Of a stretch of 64,000 nt of DNA, positions 51,184-61,090 are shown in pieces. How positions within the stretch are numbered: the first letter of the stretch is position 1; every line of letters starts with the position of its first letter. The notes beneath the pieces are model-generated. The model made no database searches, was not told where the DNA came from, and saw only the letters and a list, made by a program, of their open reading frames with translations. A program made the position numbers and the translations under genes. The DNA is from Stenotrophomonas maltophilia D457 (GTDB taxonomy: Bacteria; Pseudomonadota; Gammaproteobacteria; Xanthomonadales; Xanthomonadaceae): assembly GCF_000284595.1 (NCBI RefSeq), contig NC_017671.1:3009001-3073000 (forward strand), read 5' to 3'.

Positions 51184-54100
51184 ATGCCTAAATTTTTCAT
51201 CGAACATCCAGTCTTCGCCTGGGTGGTTGCGATCCTGATCTCGCTCAGCGGCGTGATCGCGATCCTCAACCTGGGCGTGGAGTCCTATCCCAACATCGCC
51301 CCGCCGCAGGTCACCGTCTCGGCGACCTACCCGGGCGCCAGCGCGGACACCACCGAGAAATCGGTCACCCAGGTGATCGAGCAGCAGCTGACCGGTATCG
51401 ATCACCTGCTGTACTTCAGCTCCTCGTCGGCCTCCAACGGCCGCGCGCAGATCACCCTGACCTTCGAGACCGGCACCGATCCGGACATCGCCCAGGTGCA
51501 GGTGCAGAACAAGGTTTCGCTGGCCACGCCACGACTGCCTTCGGAAGTGACCCAGCAGGGCGTGGTGGTGGCCAAGGCCAATGCCGGCTTCCTGATGGTG
51601 GTGGCGCTGCAGTCCGATACCCCGACCATCAACCGTGACGCCCTGAACGACATCGTCGGCTCGCGCGTGCTCGACCAGGTCTCGCGTATCCCCGGCGTCG
51701 GCAGCACCCAGCAGTTCGGTTCCGAGTACGCCATGAACATCTGGCTGAACCCGGAGAAGATGCAGGGCTATGGCCTGTCGGCCAGCCAGGTACTGGCCGC
51801 GGTACGTGCGCAGAACGTGCAGTTCGCCGCCGGTGCGCTGGGTTCGGACCCGTCGCCGGAAGGCCAGCACTTCACCGCCACGGTCTCGGCCGAAGGCCGC
51901 TTCAGCTCGCCGCAGGAATTCGAGAACATCATCCTGCGCGCCAACGCCGATGGCTCGCGCGTGCTGCTCAAGGACATCGCCCGCGTCGCCTTCGGTGCCA
52001 ACAACTACGGCTTCGACACCCAGTACAACGGCAAGCCGACCGGCGCCTTCGCCATCCAGCTGCTGCCGGGCGCCAACGCCCTGAACGTGGCCGAAGCGGT
52101 GCGCGCCAAGATGGACGAGCTGCAGCCCAGTTTCCCGTCCGGGGTGACCTGGTTCTCGCCGTACGACAGCACCACCTTCGTCAAGATCTCGATCCAGGAA
52201 GTGGTCAAGACCCTGTTTGAAGCGGTCCTGCTGGTGTTCCTGGTGATGCTGATCTTCCTGCAGAACTTCCGCGCCACACTGATCCCGACCCTGGTCATCC
52301 CCGTCGCCCTGCTCGGTACCTTCCTGGGCATGTGGATGATCGGCTTCACGATCAACCAGCTGACCCTGTTCGCGATGGTGCTGGCGATCGGCATCGTGGT
52401 CGACGATGCGATCGTGGTGATCGAGAACGTCGAACGCATCATGAGCGAGGAAGGCCTGGCGCCGAAGCCGGCCACGCAGAAGGCGATGACCCAGATCACC
52501 GGCGCGGTGGTGGCGATCACCGTCGTGCTGGCGGCGGTGTTCATCCCGTCCGCCCTGCAGGGCGGCGCCGCCGGTGAGATCTACAAGCAGTTCGCCCTGA
52601 CCATCGCCATCTCGATGGCGTTCTCGGCGTTCCTGGCACTGGGCTTCACCCCGGCGCTGTGCGCGACCTTCCTCAAGCCGACGCACAACGACAACCCGAA
52701 CATCGTCTACCGCACCTTCAACAAGTACTACGACAAGATCAGCCACACCTACGTGGGCCACATCACCTCGGCGGTGCGCCATGCGCCGCGCTGGATGATC
52801 CTGTTCGTGGTGCTGACCGCGCTGTGCGGCTTCCTGTTCACCCGCATGCCGGGCAGCTTCCTGCCGGAAGAAGACCAGGGCTATGCGCTGGCGATCGTGC
52901 AGCTGCCGCCGGGCTCGACCAAGGGCCAGACCAACGAAGTGTTCGCGCAGATGCGTGGCATCCTGGAAAAGCAGGATGGCTATGAAGGCATGCTGCAGGT
53001 GGCCGGCTTCAGCTTCGTCGGTTCCGGCGAGAACGTGGGCATGGGCTTCATCCGCCTGAAGCCGTGGGAGGAACGCAAGTTCACCGCGCCCGAGTTCATC
53101 CAGAACATGAACGGTGCGTTCTACGGCATCAAGGAAGCGCAGATCTTCTTGGTCAACCTGCCCACCGTGCAGGGCCTCGGCCAGTTCGGCGGCTTCGACA
53201 TGTGGCTGCAGGACCGCAGTGGTGCCGGCTACGAACAGCTGACCCAGGCGCGCAACATCCTGCTGGGCAAGGCCGCGCAGAAGCCCGAAGCCCTGGTCGG
53301 CGTGCGTCCGAACGGGCTGGAGAACGCCCCGCAGCTGCAGCTGCACGTGGACCGCGTGCAGGCGCAGTCGATGGGCATGTCGGTGTCGGACGTGTACAGC
53401 ACCATCCAGCTGATGCTGGCCCCGGTCTATGTCAACGACTTCTTCTACGAAGGCCGCATCAAGCGCGTGACCATGCAGGCCGATGGCCCGTACCGCACCG
53501 GCCAGGAGTCGCTGAAGAGCTTCTACAGCCCCTCCACCCTGACCCAGAACGCCGATGGCACCAACGCGATGATCCCGCTCAACACGGTGGTCAAGTCCGA
53601 ATGGGTGTCGGCACCGCCGTCGCTGAGCCGCTACAACGGCTACTCGGCGATCAACATCGTCGGCTCGCAGGCCCCAGGCACCAGCTCGGGCGAAGCGATG
53701 CAGACCATGGAGAGCATCGTCAACGACGACCTGCCGGCCGGCTTCGGCTACGACTGGTCCGGCATGTCCTACCAGGAAATCCTGGCCGGCAATGCCGCCA
53801 CGCTGCTGCTGGTGCTGTCCATCGTGGTGGTGTTCCTGTGCCTGGCCGCCCTGTATGAAAGCTGGTCGATCCCGGTGGCGGTGCTGCTGGTGGTGCCGCT
53901 GGGCGTGCTGGGCGCACTGGGCCTGTCGATGCTGCGCGGCCTGCCCAACGATCTGTTCTTCAAGATCGGCCTGATCACCGTGATCGGCCTGGCCGCGAAG
54001 AACGCGATCCTGATCGTGGAGTTCGCGGTGGAGCAGCGCGCAGCCGGCAAGAACCTGCGCGATGCCACCATCGAAGCGGCCCGCCTGCGCTTCCGCCCGA

Positions 54101-54357
54101 TCCTGATGACCTCGTTCGCGTTCATCATGGGCGTGATCCCGATGGCGATCTCCACCGGCGCCGGCGCCAATTCCCGCCACGCCATCGGTACCGGCGTGAT
54201 CGGCGGCATGCTGTTCGCCACCCTGCTCGGCCTGCTGATGATCCCGGTGTTCTTCGTGGTCGTGCGCCGCATGCTGGGCGACAAGCTGGATGAACCGTCC
54301 AAGGAGTTCATGGAACGCCAGCGCGACGCGGATGCTGCACACCGCCCGGATCGTTGA
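51184..54357 (+). CDS. RND multidrug efflux transporter (inner-membrane pump)
   Basis: A 1057-residue HAE1-type RND pump with 12 membrane helices, two large periplasmic loops and the proton-relay acids in TM4 (VLAIGIVVDDAIVVIENVER, with Asp-Asp) and the lysine in TM10 (LITVIGLAAKNAILIVEFA). The N-terminus MPKFFIEHPVFAWVVAILIS and the docking motifs are usual for AcrB-like pumps. No outer-membrane factor gene follows, so it probably uses a shared TolC. TetR-MFP-RND order suggests SmeGH, but this name is not proven here. A clear terminator follows at 54379. Confidence 0.93.
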   Translation: MPKFFIEHPVFAWVVAILISLSGVIAILNLGVESYPNIAPPQVTVSATYPGASADTTEKSVTQVIEQQLTGIDHLLYFSSSSASNGRAQITLTFETGTDPDIAQVQVQNKVSLATPRLPSEVTQQGVVVAKANAGFLMVVALQSDTPTINRDALNDIVGSRVLDQVSRIPGVGSTQQFGSEYAMNIWLNPEKMQGYGLSASQVLAAVRAQNVQFAAGALGSDPSPEGQHFTATVSAEGRFSSPQEFENIILRANADGSRVLLKDIARVAFGANNYGFDTQYNGKPTGAFAIQLLPGANALNVAEAVRAKMDELQPSFPSGVTWFSPYDSTTFVKISIQEVVKTLFEAVLLVFLVMLIFLQNFRATLIPTLVIPVALLGTFLGMWMIGFTINQLTLFAMVLAIGIVVDDAIVVIENVERIMSEEGLAPKPATQKAMTQITGAVVAITVVLAAVFIPSALQGGAAGEIYKQFALTIAISMAFSAFLALGFTPALCATFLKPTHNDNPNIVYRTFNKYYDKISHTYVGHITSAVRHAPRWMILFVVLTALCGFLFTRMPGSFLPEEDQGYALAIVQLPPGSTKGQTNEVFAQMRGILEKQDGYEGMLQVAGFSFVGSGENVGMGFIRLKPWEERKFTAPEFIQNMNGAFYGIKEAQIFLVNLPTVQGLGQFGGFDMWLQDRSGAGYEQLTQARNILLGKAAQKPEALVGVRPNGLENAPQLQLHVDRVQAQSMGMSVSDVYSTIQLMLAPVYVNDFFYEGRIKRVTMQADGPYRTGQESLKSFYSPSTLTQNADGTNAMIPLNTVVKSEWVSAPPSLSRYNGYSAINIVGSQAPGTSSGEAMQTMESIVNDDLPAGFGYDWSGMSYQEILAGNAATLLLVLSIVVVFLCLAALYESWSIPVAVLLVVPLGVLGALGLSMLRGLPNDLFFKIGLITVIGLAAKNAILIVEFAVEQRAAGKNLRDATIEAARLRFRPILMTSFAFIMGVIPMAISTGAGANSRHAIGTGVIGGMLFATLLGLLMIPVFFVVVRRMLGDKLDEPSKEFMERQRDADAAHRPDR

Positions 54358-54378
54358 TCCGGCAGTGCGCTGAAACGA

Positions 54379-54409
54379 AAAGGCCCCGGAGCGATCCGGG
54401 GCCTTTTTC
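54379..54409 (+). terminator. Rho-independent terminator of the RND operon
   Basis: AAGGCCCCGGA / TCCGGGGCCTT forms a strong stem with a short loop and runs into a five-base T run, 22 bases after the RND stop. Confidence 0.9.
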
Positions 54410-54426
54410 TTGCCGCCTTTGAATTC

Positions 54427-54492
54427 ATGCCAACCAAGGTTGGCATCTACCAGGGCAACGGCATGCCCGGTAGCCGCCAACCTTGGTGGGCG
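54427..54492 (+). repeat. Inverted and direct REP pair after the RND operon
   Basis: An inverted element (54427-54450, TGCCAACCAAGGTTGGCA then CTAC) is followed by a direct GTAG element (54470-54492, CGCCAACC/GGTGGGCG). They form a head-to-head SMAG pair at the tail of the membrane-protein gene. Confidence 0.75.
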
Positions 54493-54508
54493 CCGTTCGA
54501 GTCACGTC

Positions 54509-54796
54509 TCAGCGCAACAGCGCGACCACCACGCACACTGCCACGATTACCAATGCAGCCCACTGCATCGGCACGAAAAAGAAATGATGGGGCGCCACTT
54601 CGCCCTTCTGCCGGGGTGCCCGGTTGAGCCACAGGCCCAGCAGCACGTTCACCGCCGCGCCAATGCTGGCACCCAGCAACAGCTGCGAGAGTGGGGTGTT
54701 GCCCTTGGGGCCTGCGTGCGGGAAGAAATACGCCAGCAGCAGGATCGCTGCGATCGGCGTGATCAGTGTCAGGATTCCCCAACCACGATAGATCAT
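54509..54796 (-). CDS. Small membrane protein, 95 aa
   Basis: A 95-residue protein with three predicted membrane helices, at about 8-26, 40-60 and 74-94, and a short charged loop (NRAPRQKGEVAPHHFFF). No family name recognised. The ATG at 54796 starts the first helix. Longer frames run on without sense. The gene stands alone between the RND operon and the acyl-CoA dehydrogenase gene. Confidence 0.7.
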   Translation of the reverse strand: MIYRGWGILTLITPIAAILLLAYFFPHAGPKGNTPLSQLLLGASIGAAVNVLLGLWLNRAPRQKGEVAPHHFFFVPMQWAALVIVAVCVVVALLR

Positions 54797-54862
54797 CTGT
54801 GCAGACCGTATGGAAACGGCCTGCATTGGAACAGATCCGGCATCGTTCGGCCAAGAGCACAG

Positions 54863-54919
54863 CGCATCCACGCGTGGCGTGGATCGACCGGCCGCGCCGC
54901 CCTTGCAGCGGCGCGGCCG
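54863..54919. terminator. REP-like palindrome and GC hairpin after the acyl-CoA dehydrogenase gene
   Basis: A palindrome at 54863-54883 (ATCCACGC/GCGTGGAT, no GTAG head) is followed by the hairpin 54889-54919 (CGGCCGCGCCGC/GCGGCGCGGCCG), which lies 8 bases after the dehydrogenase stop and may terminate it. Confidence 0.55.
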
Positions 54920-54926
54920 TTGCGTC

Positions 54927-56075
54927 TCAGCGCAGCCCGGTTTCGTTGCGGGCGATCACCAGGCGCTGGATTTCCGAGGTGCCTTCATAGATCTCGGTGA
55001 TCTTGGCATCACGGAAGTAACGCTCCAGCGGCATCTCCTTCGAATACCCCATGCCGCCGTGGATCTGCACCGCCTGGTGGGTGATCCACATCGCCGCTTC
55101 CGAGGCGGTGAGCTTGGCGATGGCGGCTTCGTTGCTGAAGCGCTTGCCCTGGCCCTTCACCCAAGCCGCGCGCAACGTCAGCAGCAGCGCTGCATCCAGC
55201 TTGCACTTCATGTCGGCAATCTTGGCCTGGGTCATCTGGAAGGTGCCGATGGCGGCACCGAAGGCCTTGCGCTCCTTCACGTACTCCAGGGTCGCTTCAT
55301 AGGCGGCACGGGCGATGCCGATGGCCTGCGAGGCGATACCGATGCGGCCGGCATCGAGCACGCTCATGGCGATCTTGAAGCCCTCGCCCTCCTGGCCCAG
55401 CACGTCCTCGGCCTGCGCCACGTAATCGTTGAACTCGATCTCGCAGGTGGCCGAGGCGCGGATGCCCAGCTTGGGCTCGGTCTTGCCACGACCGAAACCG
55501 GCCTTGTCGGTATCGATGATGAAGGCGGTGATGCCGCGCGCGCCCTTGTCCGGCTCGCTCATCGCGAACAGCACGATGTACTTGGCCACCGGGCCGGAGG
55601 TGATCCAGCTCTTCTTGCCATTGATGACGAAGGTGCCGTCGGCCTGTTTCACCGCGCGGCAGCGCATGGCAGTGGCATCGGAACCGGACTGCGGCTCGGT
55701 CAGCGCGAACGCGCCGATGGCGGTGCCTTCGGCGATGGCACGCACGTAGGTCTGCTTCTGCTGCTCGGTACCGTGGGTGAGGATGCCGTTGCAGAACAGC
55801 GAGTTGTTGACCGACATGATGGTCGAGTGAGCGGCGTCGGCGGCGGCGACCTCCACCATCGCCAGCACGTACGCAACCGGGTCCATGCCCGCACCGCCGT
55901 ACTCGGTCGGCACTTCGATGCCCATCAGGCCGTTCTCGCCCAGCAGGCGGATGTTGTCCAGCGGGAACTCGCCGGTGCGGTCATGGTGCTCCGCGCTGGG
56001 GGCGATCTTTTCCTGCGCGATGCGCCGCGCCACGTCCTGCAGCATCAACTGCTCTTCGGTAAAGCTGAAATCCAC
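54927..56075 (-). CDS. Acyl-CoA dehydrogenase
   Basis: A 382-residue FAD enzyme. The N-terminal helical part (FTEEQLMLQDVARRIAQEKI), the FAD/substrate strand (AFALTEPQSGSDATAM), and the C-terminal helices (QIHGGMGYSKEMPLERYFRD, IYEGTSEIQRLVIARNE) are all in place, with the catalytic glutamate likely in the IYEGTSEIQ segment. It oxidises a CoA thioester in fatty-acid or branched-chain breakdown. The start is GTG at 56075 with GGGAGGG upstream. It is divergent from the SahR gene. Confidence 0.93.
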   Translation of the reverse strand: MDFSFTEEQLMLQDVARRIAQEKIAPSAEHHDRTGEFPLDNIRLLGENGLMGIEVPTEYGGAGMDPVAYVLAMVEVAAADAAHSTIMSVNNSLFCNGILTHGTEQQKQTYVRAIAEGTAIGAFALTEPQSGSDATAMRCRAVKQADGTFVINGKKSWITSGPVAKYIVLFAMSEPDKGARGITAFIIDTDKAGFGRGKTEPKLGIRASATCEIEFNDYVAQAEDVLGQEGEGFKIAMSVLDAGRIGIASQAIGIARAAYEATLEYVKERKAFGAAIGTFQMTQAKIADMKCKLDAALLLTLRAAWVKGQGKRFSNEAAIAKLTASEAAMWITHQAVQIHGGMGYSKEMPLERYFRDAKITEIYEGTSEIQRLVIARNETGLR

Positions 56076-56170
56076 AACACCCTCCCGGGTACATGAGGTT
56101 ATGGGCCGCATACGGCGCGCCCAGGTGCTCCGATTGTACCGGGGGCCGGCTGTTTCCGTACGCTGGCGAC

Positions 56171-56225
56171 TTGACCGCGGCAGCCTCCTCGGCGAATATA
56201 TCTCTATATCGCGATAGGTAGATAT
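56171..56225 (+). promoter_or_regulatory. sahR-metH promoter with palindromic operator
   Basis: A TTGACC -35-like box at 56171-56176 is followed by an AT-rich -10 zone, and a 28-base dyad at 56198-56225 reads ATATCT-N3-TATCGCGATA-N3-AGATAT. The two outer arms and the centre are perfectly symmetric. The operator ends two bases before the SahR ATG, so binding would block both promoter and start. Confidence 0.65.
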
Positions 56226-56227
56226 TT

Positions 56228-57157
56228 ATGGATCTGGAAGACTGGTCGACCCGCCTGAAGGTGTTCGCCGATGCCACCCGCGTGCGCCTGCTGGCGCTGC
56301 TGGAGCAGGAGGAACTGACCGTGGCCGAACTGTCGGCAATCACCCGGCTGGCGCAGCCGCGCGTGTCCACCCACCTGGCGCGCCTGAAGGAAGCCGGCCT
56401 GGTCCGCGACCGCCGTGCCGGCGTGTCGGCCTACTACCGTTTCGACGAAGCCCAGCTGGACCCGGCGCAGCGTGCATTGTGGCATGCCTTGAGCAACGGA
56501 AGCGACGACCCGTTGCTGCGCCAGGATGCCGAGCGCGTGGCTGCAGTGCTGGCCCATCGCGCCTCTGACCAGAACTGGGCCGACAGCGTGGCCGGCGACA
56601 TGGAGCGCCACTACTCTCCGGGCCGTACCTGGGAGGCGCTGGCGCGCACCGCCTTGCCGTTGCTGGAGACCGGCGACGTGCTGGACATCGCCTCCGGTGA
56701 CGGCGTGCTGGCCGAACTGGTCGCCCCCCACGCCAAGCGCTACATCTGCATCGATACCAGCGCGCGCGTGGTCGCCGCTGCCAGCGAGCGCCTGCGCCGG
56801 CTGCCCAATGTGGAAGTCCGCGAGGGTGACATGCATGCCCTGCCGTTCAAGGACGGCAGCTTCGACCTGGTGGTGCTGATGCACGCGCTGACCTATGCCA
56901 GCAAGCCGGCGCAGGCCGTAACCGAAGCCGCACGCGTGCTGCGCCCGGGCGGCCGCCTGCTGCTGTGCAGCCTGGCCCGTCACGAGCACAAGGCAGCGGT
57001 GGAGGCCTATGGCCACGTCAACCTCGGCTTCAGCGACAAGGAGCTGCGCAAGTTCGTCGACAAGGCCGGCCTGCAGGTGTCCAGCCTGGAAACGGTCACC
57101 CGCGAGAAGCGTCCGCCGCACTTCGAAGTGATTTCGCTGATCGCCAACAAGCCCTGA
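56228..57157 (+). CDS. sahR: SahR-like regulator: ArsR helix-turn-helix fused to a methyltransferase-like domain
   Basis: A 309-residue protein. Residues 1-95 are an ArsR-type winged helix ([20 protein letters not shown], then [20 protein letters not shown]); residues about 130-290 are a Rossmann methyltransferase fold ([16 protein letters not shown] near 152, [37 protein letters not shown]). Fused proteins of this kind include SahR, which in proteobacteria senses S-adenosylhomocysteine and controls methionine-cycle genes. The two metH genes follow 13 bases later on the same strand and the palindrome lies over its start, supporting autoregulation of a sahR-metH operon. The ligand is inferred from the family. 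Confidence 0.85.
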   Translation: MDLEDWSTRLKVFADATRVRLLALLEQEELTVAELSAITRLAQPRVSTHLARLKEAGLVRDRRAGVSAYYRFDEAQLDPAQRALWHALSNGSDDPLLRQDAERVAAVLAHRASDQNWADSVAGDMERHYSPGRTWEALARTALPLLETGDVLDIASGDGVLAELVAPHAKRYICIDTSARVVAAASERLRRLPNVEVREGDMHALPFKDGSFDLVVLMHALTYASKPAQAVTEAARVLRPGGRLLLCSLARHEHKAAVEAYGHVNLGFSDKELRKFVDKAGLQVSSLETVTREKRPPHFEVISLIANKP

Positions 57158-57170
57158 GCCCGAGACCACC

Positions 57171-58262
57171 ATGCCCGCCCTGCCCTGGTTGCATCCTGAC
57201 CGTGCCAACGCCCTGCTCGACGCCCTGCGCGAGCGGATCCTGATCATCGACGGCGCGATGGGCACGATGATCCAGCGCCATGGCCTGCAGGAAGACGACT
57301 ACCGCGGCGAGCGATTCGCCGGTGGCTATGACCATGCGCACGGTCCCGGCTGCGACCACGGCACACCTGAAGGCCATGACCTGAAGGGCAACAACGACCT
57401 GCTGCTGCTGACCCGGCCGCAGGTCATCGCCGACATCCATACCGCATACCTGGACGCCGGGGCGGATCTGGTCGAGACCAACACCTTCAACGCCACTTCG
57501 GTCAGTCAGGCCGACTACCACCTCGAACACCTGGTGTACGAGCTGAACAAGGCCGGCGCCGCCGTTGCACGCGCCTGCTGCGATGCGGTGGCTGCGGCCA
57601 CGCCGGGCAAGCCGCGCTTCGTGATCGGGGTGATCGGTCCCACCAGCCGCACCGCTTCGATCAGTCCCGACGTCAACGATCCGGGCTTCCGCAACACCAG
57701 CTTCGACGAGTTGCGCGACACCTATCGCGAAGCCATCGAGGGCCTGATCGATGGCGGCGCCGACACCCTCATGGTCGAGACCATCTTCGACACGCTCAAT
57801 GCCAAGGCCGCGCTGTATGCGCTGGAGGAGGCCTTCGACGCGCGTGGTGCACGCCTGCCGGTGATGATCTCCGGCACCATCACCGACGCCTCCGGGCGCA
57901 CCCTGTCCGGGCAGACCGCCGAGGCCTTCCATGCGTCACTGGCGCATGCGCGCCCGCTGTCGATCGGCTTGAACTGCGCGCTGGGCGCCGAGGCGATGCG
58001 CCCGCACGTGGAAACCCTCTCGCAGGTCGCCGACTGTTACGTCAGCGCACATCCCAACGCCGGCCTGCCCAACGCCTTCGGCGAGTACGACGAAACGCCT
58101 GAAGAGATGGCCACCACCCTGCGCGGCTTCGCCGAGGATGGCCTGTTGAACCTGGTCGGCGGCTGCTGCGGCTCCACCCCCGACCACATCCGTGCGATCG
58201 CCCGCGCCGTGGCCGGGCTGCCGCCGCGCGCCCTGCCCGGTGTCCAGGAGCAGGCCGCATGA
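57171..58262 (+). CDS. metH: Homocysteine S-methyltransferase half of methionine synthase (MetH N-terminal part)
   Basis: A 363-residue TIM barrel equal to the first domain of cobalamin-dependent MetH. It binds homocysteine through zinc: Cys269 in GLNCALG and Cys332-Cys333 in [10 protein letters not shown]. The motifs [12 protein letters not shown] and [15 protein letters not shown] mark the family. In E. coli the same domain is fused to the folate, cobalamin and activation domains; here these are encoded by the next gene, which begins directly after the stop (TGA at 58260-58262). It works with that protein to make methionine. Confidence 0.93.
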   Translation: MPALPWLHPDRANALLDALRERILIIDGAMGTMIQRHGLQEDDYRGERFAGGYDHAHGPGCDHGTPEGHDLKGNNDLLLLTRPQVIADIHTAYLDAGADLVETNTFNATSVSQADYHLEHLVYELNKAGAAVARACCDAVAAATPGKPRFVIGVIGPTSRTASISPDVNDPGFRNTSFDELRDTYREAIEGLIDGGADTLMVETIFDTLNAKAALYALEEAFDARGARLPVMISGTITDASGRTLSGQTAEAFHASLAHARPLSIGLNCALGAEAMRPHVETLSQVADCYVSAHPNAGLPNAFGEYDETPEEMATTLRGFAEDGLLNLVGGCCGSTPDHIRAIARAVAGLPPRALPGVQEQAA

Positions 58263-61004
58263 ATGTCGCCGCCACCGTTCCACACTTCCCGCCCTCCTGC
58301 TGTTGAGCCGACGCCTGCCATGACGCCTGTCCGCCCTACCCGCCTGTCCGGCCTGGAACCCCTGGTCATCACTCCGGACCTGCTGTTCATCAACGTCGGC
58401 GAACGCACCAACGTCACCGGCAGTGCGCAGTTCCGCAAGCTCATCAAGGAAGGCCGCTACGAAGAGGCGGTGGACGTGGCCCGCCAGCAGGTCGCCAGCG
58501 GCGCGCAGATCCTCGACGTCAACATGGACGAGGGCCTGATCGATTCGGAAGCGGCGATGACCCGCTACCTCAACCTGATCATGTCCGAGCCGGACATCGC
58601 CCGCATCCCGGTCATGGTCGACTCCTCCAAGTGGAGCGTGATCGAGGCCGGGCTGAAGTGCCTGCAGGGCAAGAGCGTGGTCAATTCGATCTCGCTGAAG
58701 GAAGGCGAGGCGCTGTTCCGCGAACACGCGCGCAAGGTCCTGCGCTATGGCGCCGCCGCGGTGGTCATGGCCTTCGATGAAAGCGGGCAGGCCGATACCT
58801 GCGCGCGCAAGGTCGAGATCTGCACCCGCGCCTACCGCATCCTGGTCGACGAGATCGGTTTCCCGCCGCAGGACATCATCTTCGACCCGAACATCTTCGC
58901 CGTCGCCACCGGCATCGAAGAGCACGACAACTATGCGGTGGACTTCATCGAAGCCACCCGCATCATCAAGCAGACCCTGCCGCACTGCCACGTCTCCGGC
59001 GGCGTCTCCAACGTCTCGTTCTCGTTCCGCGGCAACGAAACGGTGCGCCAGGCCATCCACTCGGTGTTCCTCTACCACGCCATCGCCGCCGGCATGGACA
59101 TGGGCATCGTCAACGCCGGCGCCATGCCGATCTACGACGAGCTGGAGCCTGAGCTGCGCGAGCGCGTCGAGGACGTGATCCTCAACCGCCGCAGCGATGC
59201 CACCGAGCGCCTGCTGGAGATCGCCGAGCGCTACAAGGGCAGCAAGGGCGCGGCAAAGACCGAGGACCTGGCCTGGCGCGGGAAGCCGGTGGCGCAGCGC
59301 CTGGCACATGCGCTGGTGCACGGCCTGGATGCCTTTGTCGAGGAAGACACCGAGCTGGCCCGGCAGGCCTCCAGCCGCCCGCTGGACGTGATCGAGGGCC
59401 CGCTGATGGACGGCATGAACATCGTGGGCGACCTGTTCGGTGCCGGCAAGATGTTCCTGCCGCAGGTGGTGAAATCCGCACGCGTGATGAAGAAGGCGGT
59501 GGCCTACCTGCTGCCGTACATCGAGGCGGAGAAGGCACGCAGCGGTGATACCGCCAAGAGCAATGGCAAGATCATCATGGCCACGGTGAAGGGCGATGTG
59601 CATGACATCGGCAAGAACATCGTCGGCGTGGTCCTGGCTTGCAACAACTTCGAGGTGGTCGACCTGGGCGTGATGGTGCCAGCGCAGAAGATCCTCGATG
59701 CCGCCCGCGAGCACAACGCCGACCTGGTCGGCCTGTCCGGACTGATCACCCCGTCGCTGGAGGAGATGAGCCACGTCGCCCGCGAGATGGAGCGCCAGGG
59801 CTTCGACCTGCCGCTGCTGATCGGCGGCGCCACCACCTCGCGCGCGCACACCGCGCTGAAGATCGACCCGCACTACAAAGCGCCTACGGTGTGGGTGAAG
59901 GACGCCTCGCGCGCGGTGGGCGTGGCCCAGTCGCTGATCTCACGCGACCTGCGCGAAGCCTTCGTCGCGGCCAACGAGGCCGACTATGCCGAGATCCGCG
60001 CCCGCCACCGCAACCGTGGCGACGCCAAGCGCCTGGTGACGCTGGAACATGCGCGCGCGCAGAAATTCCAGGGCGGCTGGGACAGCTACACGCCACCGGC
60101 ACCGGAACAACCCGGCCTGCACGTGTTCGACGACTACCCGCTGGACGAGCTGGTCGACTACATCGACTGGACGCCGTTCTTCCAGGCCTGGGAGCTGGCC
60201 GGCAAGTTCCCGGCCATCCTCACCGACGAGATCGTCGGCACCCAGGCCAGCGAGCTGTACCGCGATGCGCGCGCGATGCTCGAGCGCATCGTCGGCGAGA
60301 AGTGGCTGACGGCCAAGGCCGTGTTCGGCCTGTGGCCGGCCAACAGCATCGGCGACGACGTCCGCGTGCAGCACCCGCAGGGCGAAACCACCCTGCACTT
60401 CCTGCGCCAGCAGGTAGACAAGCCTGCCGAGCGCCCGGACTTCTGCCTGGCCGATTTCATCGCGCCCCTCGACAGTGGCAAGCAGGACTGGATCGGCGCG
60501 TTCGCAGTCACTGCCGGTATCGGCATCGACGCGCACGTCGCGCGCTTCGAGGCCGAGCATGACGACTACAACGCGATCCTGCTGAAAGCACTGGCCGACC
60601 GCCTCGCCGAGGCGCTGGCCGAGCGCCTGCACCAGCGCGTGCGTACCGAATTCTGGGGCCATGAGCGCGCCGAGGCGCTGGACAACGACGCCCTGATCGA
60701 CGAGCAGTACCGCGGCATCCGGCCGGCGCCTGGCTATCCGGCCTGCCCGGAACACAGCGAGAAACGGCGCCTGTTCGACCTGCTGCAGGCCGAAGCAAAC
60801 GCCGGCATGGAATTGACCGAGAGCTTCGCGATGCTGCCCACGGCCGCTGTCTCGGGCTACTACTTCAGCCATCCGCAGAGCCAGTACTTCGTGGTCGGCC
60901 GGCTCAGCCGCGAACAGGTCAGCGACTACGCCCGCCGCAAGGGCGTGGACCGCGCCCAGGCCGAACGCTGGCTGGCCTCCAACCTCGACTACGACCCCGA
61001 ATGA
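58263..61004 (+). CDS. metH: Methionine synthase, folate, cobalamin and activation domains (MetH C-terminal part)
   Basis: A 913-residue protein containing the rest of MetH. The methyltetrahydrofolate domain is at about 20-350 ([27 protein letters not shown]), the cobalamin cap and Rossmann domain at about 370-560 with [10 protein letters not shown] and the axial His447, and the C-terminal AdoMet activation domain at about 570-913 (FRPAP-like [14 protein letters not shown]). The start at 58263 follows the metH-1 stop directly; ATG at 58320 (MTPVRPT) is an alternative with stronger family support. Splitting after the first domain is seen in some other bacteria. Confidence 0.93.
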   Translation: MSPPPFHTSRPPAVEPTPAMTPVRPTRLSGLEPLVITPDLLFINVGERTNVTGSAQFRKLIKEGRYEEAVDVARQQVASGAQILDVNMDEGLIDSEAAMTRYLNLIMSEPDIARIPVMVDSSKWSVIEAGLKCLQGKSVVNSISLKEGEALFREHARKVLRYGAAAVVMAFDESGQADTCARKVEICTRAYRILVDEIGFPPQDIIFDPNIFAVATGIEEHDNYAVDFIEATRIIKQTLPHCHVSGGVSNVSFSFRGNETVRQAIHSVFLYHAIAAGMDMGIVNAGAMPIYDELEPELRERVEDVILNRRSDATERLLEIAERYKGSKGAAKTEDLAWRGKPVAQRLAHALVHGLDAFVEEDTELARQASSRPLDVIEGPLMDGMNIVGDLFGAGKMFLPQVVKSARVMKKAVAYLLPYIEAEKARSGDTAKSNGKIIMATVKGDVHDIGKNIVGVVLACNNFEVVDLGVMVPAQKILDAAREHNADLVGLSGLITPSLEEMSHVAREMERQGFDLPLLIGGATTSRAHTALKIDPHYKAPTVWVKDASRAVGVAQSLISRDLREAFVAANEADYAEIRARHRNRGDAKRLVTLEHARAQKFQGGWDSYTPPAPEQPGLHVFDDYPLDELVDYIDWTPFFQAWELAGKFPAILTDEIVGTQASELYRDARAMLERIVGEKWLTAKAVFGLWPANSIGDDVRVQHPQGETTLHFLRQQVDKPAERPDFCLADFIAPLDSGKQDWIGAFAVTAGIGIDAHVARFEAEHDDYNAILLKALADRLAEALAERLHQRVRTEFWGHERAEALDNDALIDEQYRGIRPAPGYPACPEHSEKRRLFDLLQAEANAGMELTESFAMLPTAAVSGYYFSHPQSQYFVVGRLSREQVSDYARRKGVDRAQAERWLASNLDYDPE

Positions 61005-61007
61005 CAC

Positions 61008-61074
61008 AAAAAGGGGACGGAGGGGATTAAGTCGTTTATGCATTCGCGACTTAATTCCCTCCGTCCCCTTTTTT
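61008..61074. repeat. 67-base hairpin repeat between metH and the MFS gene
   Basis: AAAAAGGGGACGGAGG and CCTCCGTCCCCTTTTTT form long complementary arms around GATTAAGTCGTTTATGCATT, with inner arms AAGTCG/CGACTTAA. The A and T runs make it look like a bidirectional terminator. This repeat family is common in Xanthomonadaceae and other proteobacteria as a mobile palindrome of the REP/RAYT type. Confidence 0.75.
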
Positions 61075-61090
61075 GCCTCATCATTCCGCG

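Noticed and set aside
49744..54480. 1578-codon open frame on the minus strand opposite the RND genes
   Set aside because: Same antisense artefact; its sequence shows only H/Q/R/G-rich runs and it covers three well-supported plus-strand genes.
57936..59873. 645-codon minus-strand frame across metH
   Set aside because: Antisense shadow of metH, with no family match.
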